In this document: piece by piece, positions 22,405-32,809 of the stretch | How positions within the stretch are numbered: the stretch's first letter is position 1 | Layout: each line of letters starts with the position of its first letter | DNA from: Salvia splendens | Taxonomy: Eukaryota > Streptophyta > Magnoliopsida > Lamiales > Lamiaceae | Direction: 5' to 3' | Length of the DNA: 64,000 bases | Assembly: GCF_004379255.2 (NCBI RefSeq) | Contig: NC_056047.1 | Span: 31,262,293-31,326,292, forward strand | Notes under the pieces: generated by a model | The model's database searches: none | The model's input: the letters and a program-made list of their open reading frames with translations, nothing else | Told to the model about the DNA's origin: nothing | Made by a program: the position numbers and the translations under genes

Positions 22405-23316
22405 TAGGGATGTTAATTGGGCTAACCCGCTCAGGTTCGGGCCAATCCACTCGCATTGTTGGCTATTAGGGTGTGGGCTATTCAGGTTGTGAATTTTTCG
22501 GGTTATAAATTTTCGGCCCTAACCCTAAATCTTCGGGTTTCGAGCTAACCCACGGACTATTTGGGTCAATAGTGATCTTATGTGTTACTTTCTATCCAAT
22601 CCAATATTCTAACTTATAAAAGAACAAATTGTCGCAAATAGTAAAGTACTATCAAAGTGATCAAGAGACAGAAAATAATAGCGATTGAAAATTAAAACAA
22701 AATACATAAACATATCACTAATTAGTAGCACGCGTGAATATGACAAAAGTTAAATGGAAATCATGCATTTCAAAGGAGTTGAATGACATTCTTAATTTAA
22801 TTGTATACCCAAAAAATAAATTCTAAGTGGTTAATAAAGATAGTATAGATAGTAGTATGTCAAAAAATAAACTCAATGAAGTTGAATGACATTTTTCTAC
22901 ATCAATAACTTTTGAAGCTTCAACCGAATCATTGTCTTCGAGAGGAAATACGTAATCACGTAATGCGGCGTTCAATATGAGTACGTATTAATAACATCTA
23001 TATTCCATATAACCCTAACTTTCAATTTGAAATAGAAGATATAATTGACATATATACTTCATATAATATTATAATTATCATATATACTTCTTATAATTAT
23101 ATTAAATAAAATTTTAGTTAAATTTTTATTTTAAATGCTCAACCCATGGGCTAACCCGCAACCCACCCGGGCCAGCCCGCATAACCCACCGACCCGAACG
23201 GGTCAGCCCGTGTAGCCCTATTTTGCATTTGGGTTGCGATTTTCCAGCCATAACCTTATAATTTTACCGAGTTATTCGAGCCGACCTGCGGGTCTCAGGC
23301 TAGATTGACATCCCTA
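22405..23316. mobile_element. hAT-type non-autonomous element
   Basis: It begins TAGGGATGTTAATTGGGC and ends GCTAGATTGACATCCCTA, giving TAGGGATGTYAAT inverted ends typical of plant hAT-related elements. The 8-bp flanks (CATATACT and CTAATAGT) match at 5 positions, compatible with a decayed duplication. Subterminal blocks rich in GGGCTAACCC and CGGGTCAGCCCG are inverted copies of each other. There is no transposase; the 912-bp body is AT-rich. Confidence 0.7.
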
Positions 23317-23584
23317 CTAATAGTGGGGTCGGATCACACGGGAACATCACGTGGCCCTTGACCCACATTCCTCACTAAAGTTTTCTGTTTTTATACCCTA
23401 TTATTTTATTTTTTGAATCAGAAATATCTTTGTTCGGATTTATAGTGTGCATTGTCAAAAATTATGAAAAGTTGTTACTGTTCCTACCTAACACTTGATG
23501 TAATTAACATGTTAACTATTTAAAACTACTATATGTTCTTAAATAAGAACTGACTATGAATGTAATGTGAATTTTAATCTGATA
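23317..23584. other. Intergenic sequence
   Basis: AT-rich. I see no gene or element end. Confidence 0.4.
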
Positions 23585-23806
23585 CTCCCTTCATTCCTTA
23601 TTAATAGAGACATTTCTTTTCGGCACGAAGTTTAAGAATAATGTGTTAAAAGGATAGTAAAAAAAGTAAGAGAGAATAAAGTATGAGAGATGAAGAGAGA
23701 ATAAAGTAAAAAAGAGAATATTTTTTTGCCAAAACTAGAAATGACTTTATTAACTTGAAACTTCTCAAACTAGAAAAATGACTCTATTAACATGGAATAG
23801 AGGGAG
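23585..23806. mobile_element. Stowaway-like MITE
   Basis: CTCCCTTCATTCCTTATTAA at the left pairs with TTAACATGGAATAGAGGGAG at the right, with TA on both sides. Length 222 bp. Confidence 0.8.
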
Positions 23807-24617
23807 TACTATATTTCTTAAATCAAAAATGTATTAATATAAAGACAAACAAAAAATTATGAAAGGATCTAATGATATAAAATTCATCAGTATAGAGATG
23901 TAATAAACCAAAAATTTATAAAACAAATTATAAAACAAAATGTTTTAATAGGAATATCTCTAGATGTGTTATGCCAAATAAGAACGGACTAAGAATATAT
24001 AGTGAGTCCTGGTCGTATACTATTCTTCATTCAATTGCTTGTATATCATCAATCCTAAATATTCCATCGGTTCCAACTAAGATGATACTTTTAACTTGTC
24101 TCAGTTAAAATAACACATTTCTATTTTTAGTATTTTTGTTTCTATAATTAATACCTCAAACCACCTTTTTTCTTTCTCCAGTTATATATTCAACTCTCTT
24201 CCTTAGAGACGGAGGAAGTATGAGAGAAATTCCATCGAAATATTATATCTTCCCTGTAACGTTTAAATATAATGGTGCAACTGCAACCAAACTATCATGG
24301 GGCTATACATTCCTTGCTTTCTGCGTGTTGCCTAATCTTACTCTTAATTCCCTATATTTGTCGCAATTATAAAAATACCAAATCCACGTGACACAATCCT
24401 TTTTGTATTTCTGTCTTCATAATCGTCATTATATTATTAGGGGTTAACTTTGTTGTGAATTCGTACATCATATTTAAAATACGTATTATTTTCATATTTT
24501 AAAAAGTTATTATTCATCCACAAAATATAATCTTGATTTTCCATTTTGTATGATCCACAGAAGTTTAGTACTTCCTCTATTATAGCGTTTCTATTTGGCA
24601 CGAGAATTTAGGTAGTA
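23807..24617. other. AT-rich intergenic sequence with MITE scraps
   Basis: No coding region is supported. Partial Stowaway-like sequences lie around 24070-24225 (ending GACGGAGGAAGTA) and 24570-24615 (TACTTCCTCTATTATAGCG). Confidence 0.45.
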
Positions 24618-25099
24618 CTCCCGCCCATCTCATATTAACTGGCACCAATTTCCTTTTTCATCCATCCTCTATTAATTGACGCACTTACCTTTTACTTCCT
24701 CCGTTCCGCGGTAGTGAAGGTGTTTCTTTATGCGATTTAAGAAAAAATGTGTTAAGTGAGTTGAGTAAATGAAGAATAAAGTAGAAAATGAAAAAAATAA
24801 AGAGATAAAGAGAGAATAAAGTAAGTGAGAAGAAATGTGTTGACTTTTACTAAAAAGGGAAATGATTCCACTACTATGGAACGTAACAAAATGGAAAAAT
24901 GACTCTATTACTATTGACGGAGGGAGAACTACTTTTGGTAATAGACCTCACTTTTCACTAACTCATTTCACTCACATTTATTATAAAATGAATATATAAG
25001 AGTAAAATTCACATTCCACTAACTTTTTCAACCCATTTTCCACTACATTTCTTAAAACCGTGCCAAGTCAAACGATGCCATTTAATGGGGATGGAGAGA
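24618..25099. mobile_element. Decayed Stowaway-like MITE containing a second one
   Basis: The outer element starts CTCCCGCCCATCTCATATTA after TA and ends near GGGGATGGAGAG. Inside, 24695-24926 is another copy, with CTTCCTCCGTTCCGCGGTAG at the left and CTATTGACGGAGGGAG at the right. Outer boundaries are approximate. Confidence 0.5.
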
Positions 25100-25299
25100 A
25101 TAATATTTAGTTAATTAAATTGTTAATAGTAAATTAAGAAAGTGAATAAAATAAGAAAGGGAAACAAAGAATAAAGTAAGAGTGAGAATAAAGTAAGAAA
25201 GAGAAAAAATGAATAAAGTAGGAGAAGATAAAGTAAGAGAGATAGAATAAAGTTAAGATTTTATGGACAGAAAATGTGATTAAAGTATTGTTAGTGAAA

Positions 25300-25800
25300 A
25301 ATTGAACACATCTCCTTCCCAAGGAAGATGACCCATTCCTTGGGTGGTACGAGATTTTATGCAATTTTATTTTATATGCTAAGTGGAGAGAATAAATTAA
25401 GAGATGAAAGTCAATATAAAAATGTTTCCATTTTTAGTTATGAATCATTTTGATCGGGGCAAACTAAAAAGAAAGCGGTTGTAAAAGACGGTGAAAGTTT
25501 GTGAGAGATGGGAGTTGAAGACCGTTGGAAGCATGAAGAATAAAATGGCTGAGTCAGAGTCTAGTCAGCTGTTGAGTAGGATGTCAAGCCAGCTGTTAGT
25601 CAGTTGCATGTAGCTAGCTCGCTTTATTCTTTGTATAAATAGCTTTAGATGCACAGTTATACTCTCAATTTTTTGAATCAATAATACAATACAGTTTTCC
25701 CATTTTTCCTCTTTGGATCGTATGAATCCAGATTGAATATTTCCTACAGTGTGTCATATTAAGTAGAATTGAGAAAGTAAGATATATGATGCACAAGACA
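25300..25800. mobile_element. Stowaway-like remnant split by a probable solo LTR
   Basis: The left part (about 25310-25479) has CTCCTTCCCAAGGAAGATGA and the body words seen in other Stowaways here. The sequence resumes at 25749 with GTGTGTCATATTAAGTAG. No clean outer right end is visible. Confidence 0.4.
25480..25748 (+). mobile_element. Probable copia solo LTR
   Basis: 269 bp, TGTAAAAGACGG to TTTCCTACA, with a TATA box (TATAAATAG at about 25636) and AATCAATAATACAATAC further on, as in small plant copia LTRs. It interrupts a Stowaway-like remnant. No clear 5-bp duplication was found (GCGGT against GTGTG), so the call rests on LTR-like architecture. Confidence 0.5.
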
Positions 25801-26083
25801 TACATGAATGCTCGCTCAAGAGTTAGGTGTAGGTTTACATCCAATTTCCGAGCATCATATAACCAACTTTTGCTAGTCCATTTGATAAATATCTAATCCT
25901 AACATTTACATTAACAGAAAATTCTAACTTAAGAAGTAAATAATACTCCATCCGTCCCACAAAGTTTGTCCCATTTTACTATTTGTGGCTGTCCCATAAT
26001 GTTTGTCTCACTTGGAATCTACCAAAAATTGACATTAAATACACCAACCAATCTCTTCAATGTGGGCACTCTTATTCCACTAC

Positions 26084-26351
26084 TCTTAAAGATGGTGATT
26101 GAGAGAGGTGGGATTTGCAGGATGCATAATGGCGAAAAGAATAAGAGAAGAAGATTGATAATTGTTGTATTTCTTTGTATGTATTACAGAGTGATTTACA
26201 GCCTTAGTTATATAGGCATAGCTTATATCTAACTATGGAAATACAATTAGTACTGTAATCAATTATGTATCAATCACGGGATTTATGAAATCATGGACTT
26301 ATTCTGCAATCTTCTCTTCTTGGAAAGTAGATCTTCCAATATGTTTTGACA
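26084..26351 (-). repeat. 3' LTR of copia element C
   Basis: 268 bp, on the minus strand TGTCAAAACATATTGG to CATCTTTAAGA. It is preceded on that strand by the purine tract GAGGGGGAG. Confidence 0.9.
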
Positions 26352-27339
26352 CTCCCCCTCAAGTTGAGCAACGGTATCCCCGAAACTCAACTTGCCCAAA
26401 ATTTCTTTAAAGATTTTCGGGTGAACTGCCTTTGTCAGTATATCTGCAAGCTGCTCCTCTGAACGAACAAATGGGAATTCGATAATACCTCCGTCGAGAT
26501 TTTCCTTGATGAAATGCCGATCAACTTCCACATGTTTTGTTCGGTCATGCTGCACAGGATTCTCGGAGATACTGATTGCCGCCTTGTTGTCACAGAACAA
26601 GCGACTCTTCCGTGTTGGTGCAAAGCCAAGTTCTGTCATTAGCCTTCTTAGCCATAAAATCTCCATCAATCCACTTTTAATACCTCGGAATTCGGCCTCG
26701 GCACTGGATAAGGCCACAACCTTTTGTTTTTTACTTTTCCAAGTCACTAGGTTCCCCCCAATGAAGGTAAAGTACCCTCCTGTTGATCTTCTATCTACCG
26801 GGTTACTTGCCCAATCTGCATCGGTGTATCCATCGATTTCCAAGTTACTCCCCTTTTGTAGGAATATTCCAAAACCTATAGTTCCCTTCAAATATCTCAC
26901 TATCCTCAATGCAGCTTCCATATGATTGGCTTGTGGTCGATGCATGAATTGACTCACTACTCCAACCGCATATGTAATATCAGGCCTTGTGTGCGAGAGA
27001 TAGATCAGTCTTCCCACAAGTCGTTGGTATCTTCCTCTATCTGCGAGGTCTGCTCCATCGTCCATCTTCAATCCATGGTTGGGGATCATTGGAGTTTCCG
27101 CAGGTTTACACTCGAGAAGACCAGTTTCTGTCAGTAGATCGAGGACATACTTCTTTTGCCTTAGGAATATTCCGTGCTTAGATCTCAACACTTCTATTCC
27201 TAGGAAGTATTTTAGTGCTCCTAGATCCTTCATCTCGAACTCTTTGAACAAGTTTTCCTTTAGACTATGGATTTCTTCAGTATCGTCTCCAGTGATGACC
27301 ATGTCGTCAACATAGATGATTAGACATGTCATTTTTTCC
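26283..27339 (-). pseudogene. Copia element C pol, 3' part (end of RT, RNase H)
   Basis: It starts within the deletion junction at about 27339 with MTCLIIYVDDMVITGDD, the second catalytic block of reverse transcriptase. It continues through the thumb region (YFLGIEVLRS, GRLIYLSHTRPDI) to RNase H (GYTDADWASNPVDRRSTGGY, ALSSAEAEFRG, FCDNKAAISI, HDRTKHVEVDRHFIKE). The fingers and the first catalytic aspartate of reverse transcriptase are absent. The natural stop is inside the LTR. A frame begins at about 27425 in the displaced integrase region, but its first 28 residues are out of frame and not meaningful. It cannot encode an active polymerase. Confidence 0.85.
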
Positions 27340-30138
27340 ATAGCCAAGAAAGACACACTTAAGGGCACATGGGTCGAACTTGGAACGCTCATGTTTTGGG
27401 ATATGGACGAAGACTGAACAACCAAACACCCTAGGTTCTAGAGACAAGTTTGACGGAATTTCGAAGTGATTTGAAAAAATGTCCAGAGGTGTTTTAAAAT
27501 TCAAGATTCCAGTGGGTAGTCGGTTCATGAGGTATACTGCAGTTGCCGTAGCCTCGGGCCAGAAGGATTTCGGTATTTTGGACTCAATCAGGAGGGCCCG
27601 TGTGATCTCAAGAATATATCTATTTTTCCTCTCCGCTAGCCCATTTTGTTCTGGAGTATAGGCACATGATGTTTGGTGGACTAATCCATTGGACCTAAAA
27701 AAGTCTTGCATTCTAGTATTGATGAATTCCCCCCCATTGTCGGACCTAAGGATTTGGATGCGTTGATTATACTGAGTTTGGATAAGATTATAGAAATCTA
27801 TGAACCTATCAAAAACTTCAGACTTATTTTTCAAAAAATAGATCCATGTCATGCGAGAGTAATCATCAATAAAGAGCACAAAATATCTAAAACCTTGGCC
27901 CCGAGTAATAGGAGCCGGACCCCACACATCAGAATGTATTAAAGCAAAAGGGGATTTCATTCGAGTATTATTCAACTTGAAGGAATGTCTATGGGTTTTG
28001 GCTAACACACAAGTTTCACAATGGAAAGATTTCATAGAAGTAACTAAATGTGGAAAAAGAAGACGAAAATATCCCATAGATGGATGTCCTAACCGACGAT
28101 GCCACAGCCAAGCCTGCCTGTCAGTCGGTCCGTGAGTGAGCATCATGGCAGTACTCTGTTGGGCTATCTCGTCCACATAGTACAGTCCGTTTCGCTCTAT
28201 GCCACGCCCAACTATCGTCCCCGTCTTGATATCCTGCAAAATGCAAAATTGTGGTTGCATTAGTAGTTTACAATTAAGCTCCTTAGTTACATGACTAATA
28301 GACAAGAGCTTATGTGACATGGATGGAACATAACGACAATTCGAGAGGCATAAAGTAGGCGAAATATTGATTGTGCCCGCCCCGTGAATTTGTGCTAGGT
28401 CCCCACTCGCGGTTCGGACATAGGATTTTTTGGAATCGGATATGGATAAGAAATCAGAGGGTTCATAGGAAATAGTGTCTGTCGCCCCGCAGTAAAAAAT
28501 CCAATGGGGGTCTTTTGGGCCTGATGTGGACGTAGAGGAACATGCCAGGGTGTCGTAGGAATTTTTACATGGTATTGAGGGGTGTATTTCTATGTGTCGA
28601 GAAGGATGGGGGCTAAATTGCGAATTTTTTGCAGTATGGGGTGTATTTTCTAATTCTGGAGAAGTGTTGGGTGTGTTTTGTAATTTCGGAGAAGTTTGGG
28701 GTTTGATTTGGGAATTTGGAAAACTGTGGGGCTTGATTTGGGAATGTGTGGGCTTCTGGGGTGTTTTGTGAGATGTAGTTTTTCGGTGGGGTGGGTAGTG
28801 GTATTTTGGGCTTTTTGTGGGGTTGGATTGGGATTTAGGAAATGAGGTTTCATTTAAGGGTTCGGCTGGGTTACGAACCCTAGCCGCCTCACCGCTTGTG
28901 GGAACCCTAGACACCTCCGCCGTCTCCTCCTCGCCGTCGACGGCGTGTGTGATCGGTAATATCATACCTTCCGACCACGACCTCGCCACTGACGCTGATG
29001 TTACGGCTTTTCCTCCTCCATTTGCCCCGATTCTTTCTTCGCCGTTATTTGTGAGTGATGGACCGATGCTACCCACCGGAGAGTCGGTGAAGGCAGCTCG
29101 ATCCCCTCCTGTTACGGCGGCTGCTGCTCTCCCACTACCTCCGCCGCTGCTGTTCCGATTTGAACCCCCCCGGTTCTGTCGAGCCTTTTTCATCTCCTCC
29201 CACCACTCCGGGAATCCATGGAGGTGAAAACACGATTCTTTTGTGTGTTTCTTTCCCCCACAGTGCGTGCACACCATTTTGCTTTTGTCCTCTTCCCGTC
29301 GGTAGGTTTTGGAAGGCGGTGGAGGCGGCGGATTTTGTGAGGTAGGGTTTCGGTTTCGGTCGAATACTCCTAGTCCGACGCCGATTCCCGGATCCTTTGA
29401 TGTTGGGTTCATCAGTCTCTCGTTGACGTACTCGCGCCTGACCATTCCGTAAGCCTTCCTTGCGGTTGGTATTGGATCCAGGTTTAGGATCTCTCTTTTA
29501 ATCTTGTCGTACCGGTCATCCAATGCCCATACAAACTGGTATAATCTGTGTCGTTGTATGTGTTGGTTATACTTGTCAATGCTGGATGGTGTATCCATGG
29601 GGTTTGGATCTCGGGTGTCGATGGAGATCCACAAATCTTGGAGTTTCTGCCATAAGTTTTCTAATGACATATTCCCCTGTTTCAGGCTGTAGGCTTGCCT
29701 GTGTAGATCGGAGATTTGGAACTGGTCCGCGCCGCTCCCGTACGTAGTGGCCAGACTCTCCCATAAGTCGTGAGCCGTTGCGTATTGGGATACCTCATTT
29801 ACGAGGCTGGCGTCAATATTTCCGATGATCCAATTAAAGCAGCAGTCATCTCGTTGCTGCCATCGGGTGTATGTCGGGTCAGTCGGTAGTGGTGGGTCTG
29901 GAACTCCAGAGATGTGAGAGGCCAGCCCTTTTCCACCGATGGCCCGTCTCATCAGTTTTGCCCATAGGGGGTAGTTATCCCCATCGAGCTTGGTGGCGAT
30001 GTGTACTTCGCCTAATGATTCTGGATGGGATGAAGGCTCCTGGTTTGATGATTTTTGAGATCCATTCAGTCTCAAGAATTCAGCAAATTGCTCTGCTGAG
30101 AGGGTTATTGATTGATTGTTGGATGGGGTTTCTGACAT
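27307..30138 (-). CDS. Copia element C gag-protease-integrase, ends at an internal deletion (943 aa)
   Basis: ATG at 30138. Gag (residues 1 to about 260) has KLDGDNYPLWAKLMRRAIGG, WQQRDDCCFNWI and LYQFVWALDD. A zinc knuckle CTHCGGKKHTKESC lies near residue 290. A linker of about 200 residues is rich in Pro, Thr, Ser and Lys, with short repeats (QIKP, LQNTPNTSPELENTPHT). The protease motif reads FYCGATDT, where the related element B has FDCGTTDT, so the catalytic aspartate is replaced by tyrosine. Integrase follows, with WHRRLGHPS, HSDVWGP, RSDNGGEF and EQNGLAERKNR. The frame ends six residues after CVFLGYG, where integrase sequence joins the YVDD region in another frame. Capsid could still be made; processing and replication would need help in trans. 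Confidence 0.85.
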   Translation of the reverse strand: MSETPSNNQSITLSAEQFAEFLRLNGSQKSSNQEPSSHPESLGEVHIATKLDGDNYPLWAKLMRRAIGGKGLASHISGVPDPPLPTDPTYTRWQQRDDCCFNWIIGNIDASLVNEVSQYATAHDLWESLATTYGSGADQFQISDLHRQAYSLKQGNMSLENLWQKLQDLWISIDTRDPNPMDTPSSIDKYNQHIQRHRLYQFVWALDDRYDKIKREILNLDPIPTARKAYGMVRREYVNERLMNPTSKDPGIGVGLGVFDRNRNPTSQNPPPPPPSKTYRREEDKSKMVCTHCGGKKHTKESCFHLHGFPEWWEEMKKARQNRGGSNRNSSGGGSGRAAAAVTGGDRAAFTDSPVGSIGPSLTNNGEERIGANGGGKAVTSASVARSWSEGMILPITHAVDGEEETAEVSRVPTSGEAARVRNPAEPLNETSFPKSQSNPTKSPKYHYPPHRKTTSHKTPQKPTHSQIKPHSFPNSQIKPQTSPKLQNTPNTSPELENTPHTAKNSQFSPHPSRHIEIHPSIPCKNSYDTLACSSTSTSGPKDPHWIFYCGATDTISYEPSDFLSISDSKKSYVRTASGDLAQIHGAGTINISPTLCLSNCRYVPSMSHKLLSISHVTKELNCKLLMQPQFCILQDIKTGTIVGRGIERNGLYYVDEIAQQSTAMMLTHGPTDRQAWLWHRRLGHPSMGYFRLLFPHLVTSMKSFHCETCVLAKTHRHSFKLNNTRMKSPFALIHSDVWGPAPITRGQGFRYFVLFIDDYSRMTWIYFLKNKSEVFDRFIDFYNLIQTQYNQRIQILRSDNGGEFINTRMQDFFRSNGLVHQTSCAYTPEQNGLAERKNRYILEITRALLIESKIPKSFWPEATATAVYLMNRLPTGILNFKTPLDIFSNHFEIPSNLSLEPRVFGCSVFVHIPKHERSKFDPCALKCVFLGYGKNDMSNHLC

Positions 30139-30232
30139 TTGGTTGGTTGTTTGTTTTGCAGGTCTTAAAAGGTCGGGAAAGGTACCGAGACTGTGATGAT
30201 ACTTTTCTGAGTCTCGATCCCGGGATAAATCT

Positions 30233-30244
30233 GCTCTGATACCA
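30233..30244 (-). other. Primer binding site, initiator tRNA-Met
   Basis: TGGTATCAGAGC on the minus strand, directly next to the LTR end at 30245. This is the standard plant copia primer site. Confidence 0.9.
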
Positions 30245-30512
30245 TCTTAAAGATGGTGATTGAGAGAGGTGGGATTTGCAGGATGCATAATGGCGAAAAG
30301 AATAAGAGAAGAAGATTGATAATTGTTGTATTTCTTTTTATGTATTACAGAGTGATTTACAGCCTTAGTTATATAGGCATAGCTTATATCTAACTATGGA
30401 AATACAATTAGTACTGTAATCAATTATGTATCAATCACGGGATTTATGAAATCATGGACTTATTCTGCAATCTTCTCTTCTTGGAAAGTAGATCTTCCAA
30501 TATGTTTTGACA
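30245..30512 (-). repeat. 5' LTR of copia element C
   Basis: 268 bp and almost identical to the 3' LTR. It is followed on the plus side by the ACTAC duplication. Confidence 0.9.
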
Positions 30513-30866
30513 ACTACACACCTCCATTTAATACAAAGTCAAACAATTTCTTAAAATCTGCTCCGGGTCAGACTGTGACAAACTTTGTGGACGTCATTCA
30601 TATGAAAATGTTATAAATCAGTAATCATAGTCCATACACCAATAATTGAAAAAAAAAACAACATAATAATACAATATATTAACTAAAATAATTACAATAT
30701 AAAACTATTACACACGCAAGTAAGATTAGGAAAGAAAAAATAATAAAAGAAAAGATGATTAGTAATTTCCTCATTTCTATAATTATATATCTTGCCTTTC
30801 TACAAACCCTTAACCGAATAAAAAACAGGGTTGTGGGGGATGCCTATTTTTTTTGCAGAAATTGAA

Positions 30867-32809
30867 TCAACAAGCTGCGGATGGATTGGTGAAAGGATTA
30901 TAAAAGTGAGGCTTGGTGACGAAGGAGGTCTTAGCGGCGTTGTCGGCGGCGGCGCCGCCGATCCTCTCGCAGGAAGGGCACATGGTGAGCGTCGCCGCCG
31001 GCAGCTGCATGTAAAGTGGCTGAGCTAATTTGAGCTCCTGCAATTCCTTGTGCAATCGCCGGTTCTCATCCGTCAGAGTCTCGCAGCATTTCTTCAAGAA
31101 TTCGCAGTCTACTTCTGTTTGCTTAAGCTTAGTTCTGTCATTTAAGTTCCAAAAATAAACACCAATTAATGTTTTTGTTTAATTGGTACAAAAAAAAATT
31201 CACAAAAATTAGGTATTTCACGCAAATTTTAAAAATGATTTTAAAAATCACAAACTTTTCAAATTGTGCGGATTTCTTGTACTAAAGTTTCCGATATATA
31301 TTTTACCTACATATAATGCCAACAAAAATTTACATGTAATATTTGGAGCTACATTTCATCTAGTGCGGAAGATTAAACCGATGATGATATGAATGTTATA
31401 TAACTAGTGTCGCCATTCCAAATAGGTAAAATTTATGCAGGAAAAAATTTAGTGTGAAAAATTTGCATAATTCAAAATGTTACTCCCCTGTCGCACTTTA
31501 GAAGTCCCACCCTTTAAGTTCCGCACGAGTTTTAAGAAATGTAATGTAGTTAATGAAAAAAAAATAGTAAAATGTAGATCCTACTTTTTATATATTCCCT
31601 CCGTCCCTAAAGAGTATGCACTATTTCCTTTTCGTCCATCTCCAAAGAGTATGAACATTCTAATTCTGGAAACTCTCTTCTCTCTAATGAGGTGTGACCT
31701 ATTCTCCACTAAGAATACTTAAAAAAATTTATCTATTTCTCTCTTACTTTACCAATAATGCATTAAAATTCATGCCGAACCCAAAGTTCATACTCTTTGG
31801 GATGGAGGGAGTATTAGTTTATAATAAAATGTGAGTGGAAGAGAGTTAGTGGAATGTGATGACTATTATCATTTATGGAATATTCCATGGGGACTCTTCA
31901 AGTGGGAGACTCAAAAATGGTAAATCGGGACTGCTAAAGTGGGACGGCACGAGTAATAATTATAAAGACCATTTTTCAAGGTTTTGGGAAATACGATCTT
32001 TGTGGCCGTTTATGATTTTTATGACCAAATTCTCTTTTCTTTATACTCCTTTCGCTTCATAAGAATATATATACATTTTTGGTTGAAAATAGATTTGAAT
32101 GCATAATTGGTAAAGTATAAGTGAAATAGAAAAATAAAGTAATTAATATGTTGTTAGTGGAAAATGAGATTCACCTCGTTAAAAGAGAAAAAGTTTCTAA
32201 AAATTAGAAAATGTATATTTTTGTGGGACGGATTAAAAAAAAGAAAGAATTTAAGTTGGTGTGGGATGGAAGCAAGGGTATAGAAATGAAATTGAGGATG
32301 AAACGAAACCTGGCTCTGCGATTCTGAAACCAGACTTCAACCTGTCGAGGTCTGAGCTTCAATTCACGAGCCAAATCTTGCTTTTGTTTCTGATCAAGGA
32401 AGCCAAATCAGCAAAGATATTTTTTGGCTCTAAATTCAGAGAGAGAGAGATGATGATGAATTACAGGATTGAGAGTGCTGTGTTGCTTGAAGCTTTCCTC
32501 GAGTAGAGCCGACTGCGCTTTGGTAAGCCTAAGTTTCTTCCTACCGTTGGGGCCGTCTTCGTCTTCATCCTCGCTTCTGACTTCTCTCTCTCTCTTCACG
32601 CTAACAGTGGAGAAGGACGACGCCGCGCTGTCCTGTCTGTACAGATCGGAATCGTCCTTCTTCACATCGGAGAGGTTCAGAGTCAATGACGGCTCCGCGG
32701 CTTTTCTAACGTGATCATCTTTTTTAGTGTGGTTTTTGGGTGATGATGATGATGAGGAGTTTCCCAGACCCAAAACCAGTCCTGTGTTGCATAAATCGTC
32801 AAAATCCAT
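30867..32809 (-). CDS. HAT22: HD-Zip class II transcription factor (HAT22/HAT9 type), 3 exons, 230 aa
   Basis: Exons on the minus strand are 32465-32809, 32310-32389 and 30867-31134. Together they give 693 nt, 230 codons plus stop, with GT-AG introns. The N-terminus has an EAR-like LVLGLG (residues 11-16) and LTLNL (42-46), motifs linked to repression. The homeodomain spans about residues 88-142 ([29 protein letters not shown]). A leucine zipper follows ([18 protein letters not shown], about 145-175), then the class II CPSCE motif (194-198) and the C-terminal [12 protein letters not shown] seen in HAT22/HAT9 relatives. HD-Zip II proteins are nuclear, bind DNA as dimers and usually repress transcription, for example in shade, auxin or cytokinin responses. 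Exon 2 fits the short central exon of the family. All key residues are present, so the gene looks functional. Orthology to a particular member is inference. Confidence 0.93.
31483..31953. mobile_element. Stowaway-like MITE in intron 2, split by a nested copy
   Basis: The left end CTCCCCTGTCGCACTTTAGA pairs imperfectly with the right end CTAAAGTGGGACGGCACGAG; TA flanks both. Its interior is interrupted by the MITE at 31595-31811. Confidence 0.65.
31595..31811. mobile_element. Inner Stowaway-like MITE
   Basis: TTCCCTCCGTCCCTAAAGAG at the left is the inverse of CTCTTTGGGATGGAGGGAG at the right, with TA on each side. Length 217 bp. Confidence 0.8.
32046..32234. mobile_element. Third Stowaway-like MITE in intron 2, right end decayed
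   Basis: CTCCTTTCGCTTCATAAGAA at the left and TGTATATTTTTGTGGGACGG near the right. The body words match other Stowaways in the window. Confidence 0.5.

Larger units (their letters stand above)
26084..30512 (-). mobile_element. Copia element C: complete LTRs, internal deletion, TSD ACTAC
   Basis: Two 268-bp LTRs (26084-26351 and 30245-30512) differ at one position by eye (T for G at about 30338). ACTAC flanks the element (26079-26083 and 30513-30517). On the minus strand the order is LTR, tRNA-iMet primer site, gag, protease, integrase, a fragment of reverse transcriptase, RNase H, polypurine tract (26352-26361) and LTR. The LTR starts TGTCAAAACATATTGG but ends CTTTAAGA, not the usual CA. About 1.2 kb is missing between integrase and the YVDD motif, compared with the related copy near 56170-57357. 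Confidence 0.9.
25946..30593. mobile_element. Stowaway-like MITE split by copia element C
   Basis: The left part (25946-26083) starts CTCCATCCGTCCCACAAAGT after TA. The right part (30513 to about 30593) ends CAAACTTTGTGGACG, the inverse of the left end. Copia element C occupies the middle, with ACTAC duplicated at the junctions. Confidence 0.7.
31135..32309 (-). other. HD-Zip intron 2, enlarged by MITEs
   Basis: A 1175-bp intron between GCCAG and GTTTCG at the donor and GACAG at the acceptor. An outer Stowaway-like element (31483-31953) contains an inner one (31595-31811), and a third lies at about 32046-32234. Together they make up over half the intron. Intron 1 is only 75 bp (32390-32464). 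Confidence 0.85.

Noticed and set aside
27079..27315. Plus-strand frames opposite copia C RNase H
   Set aside because: Antisense shadows of the minus-strand pol.
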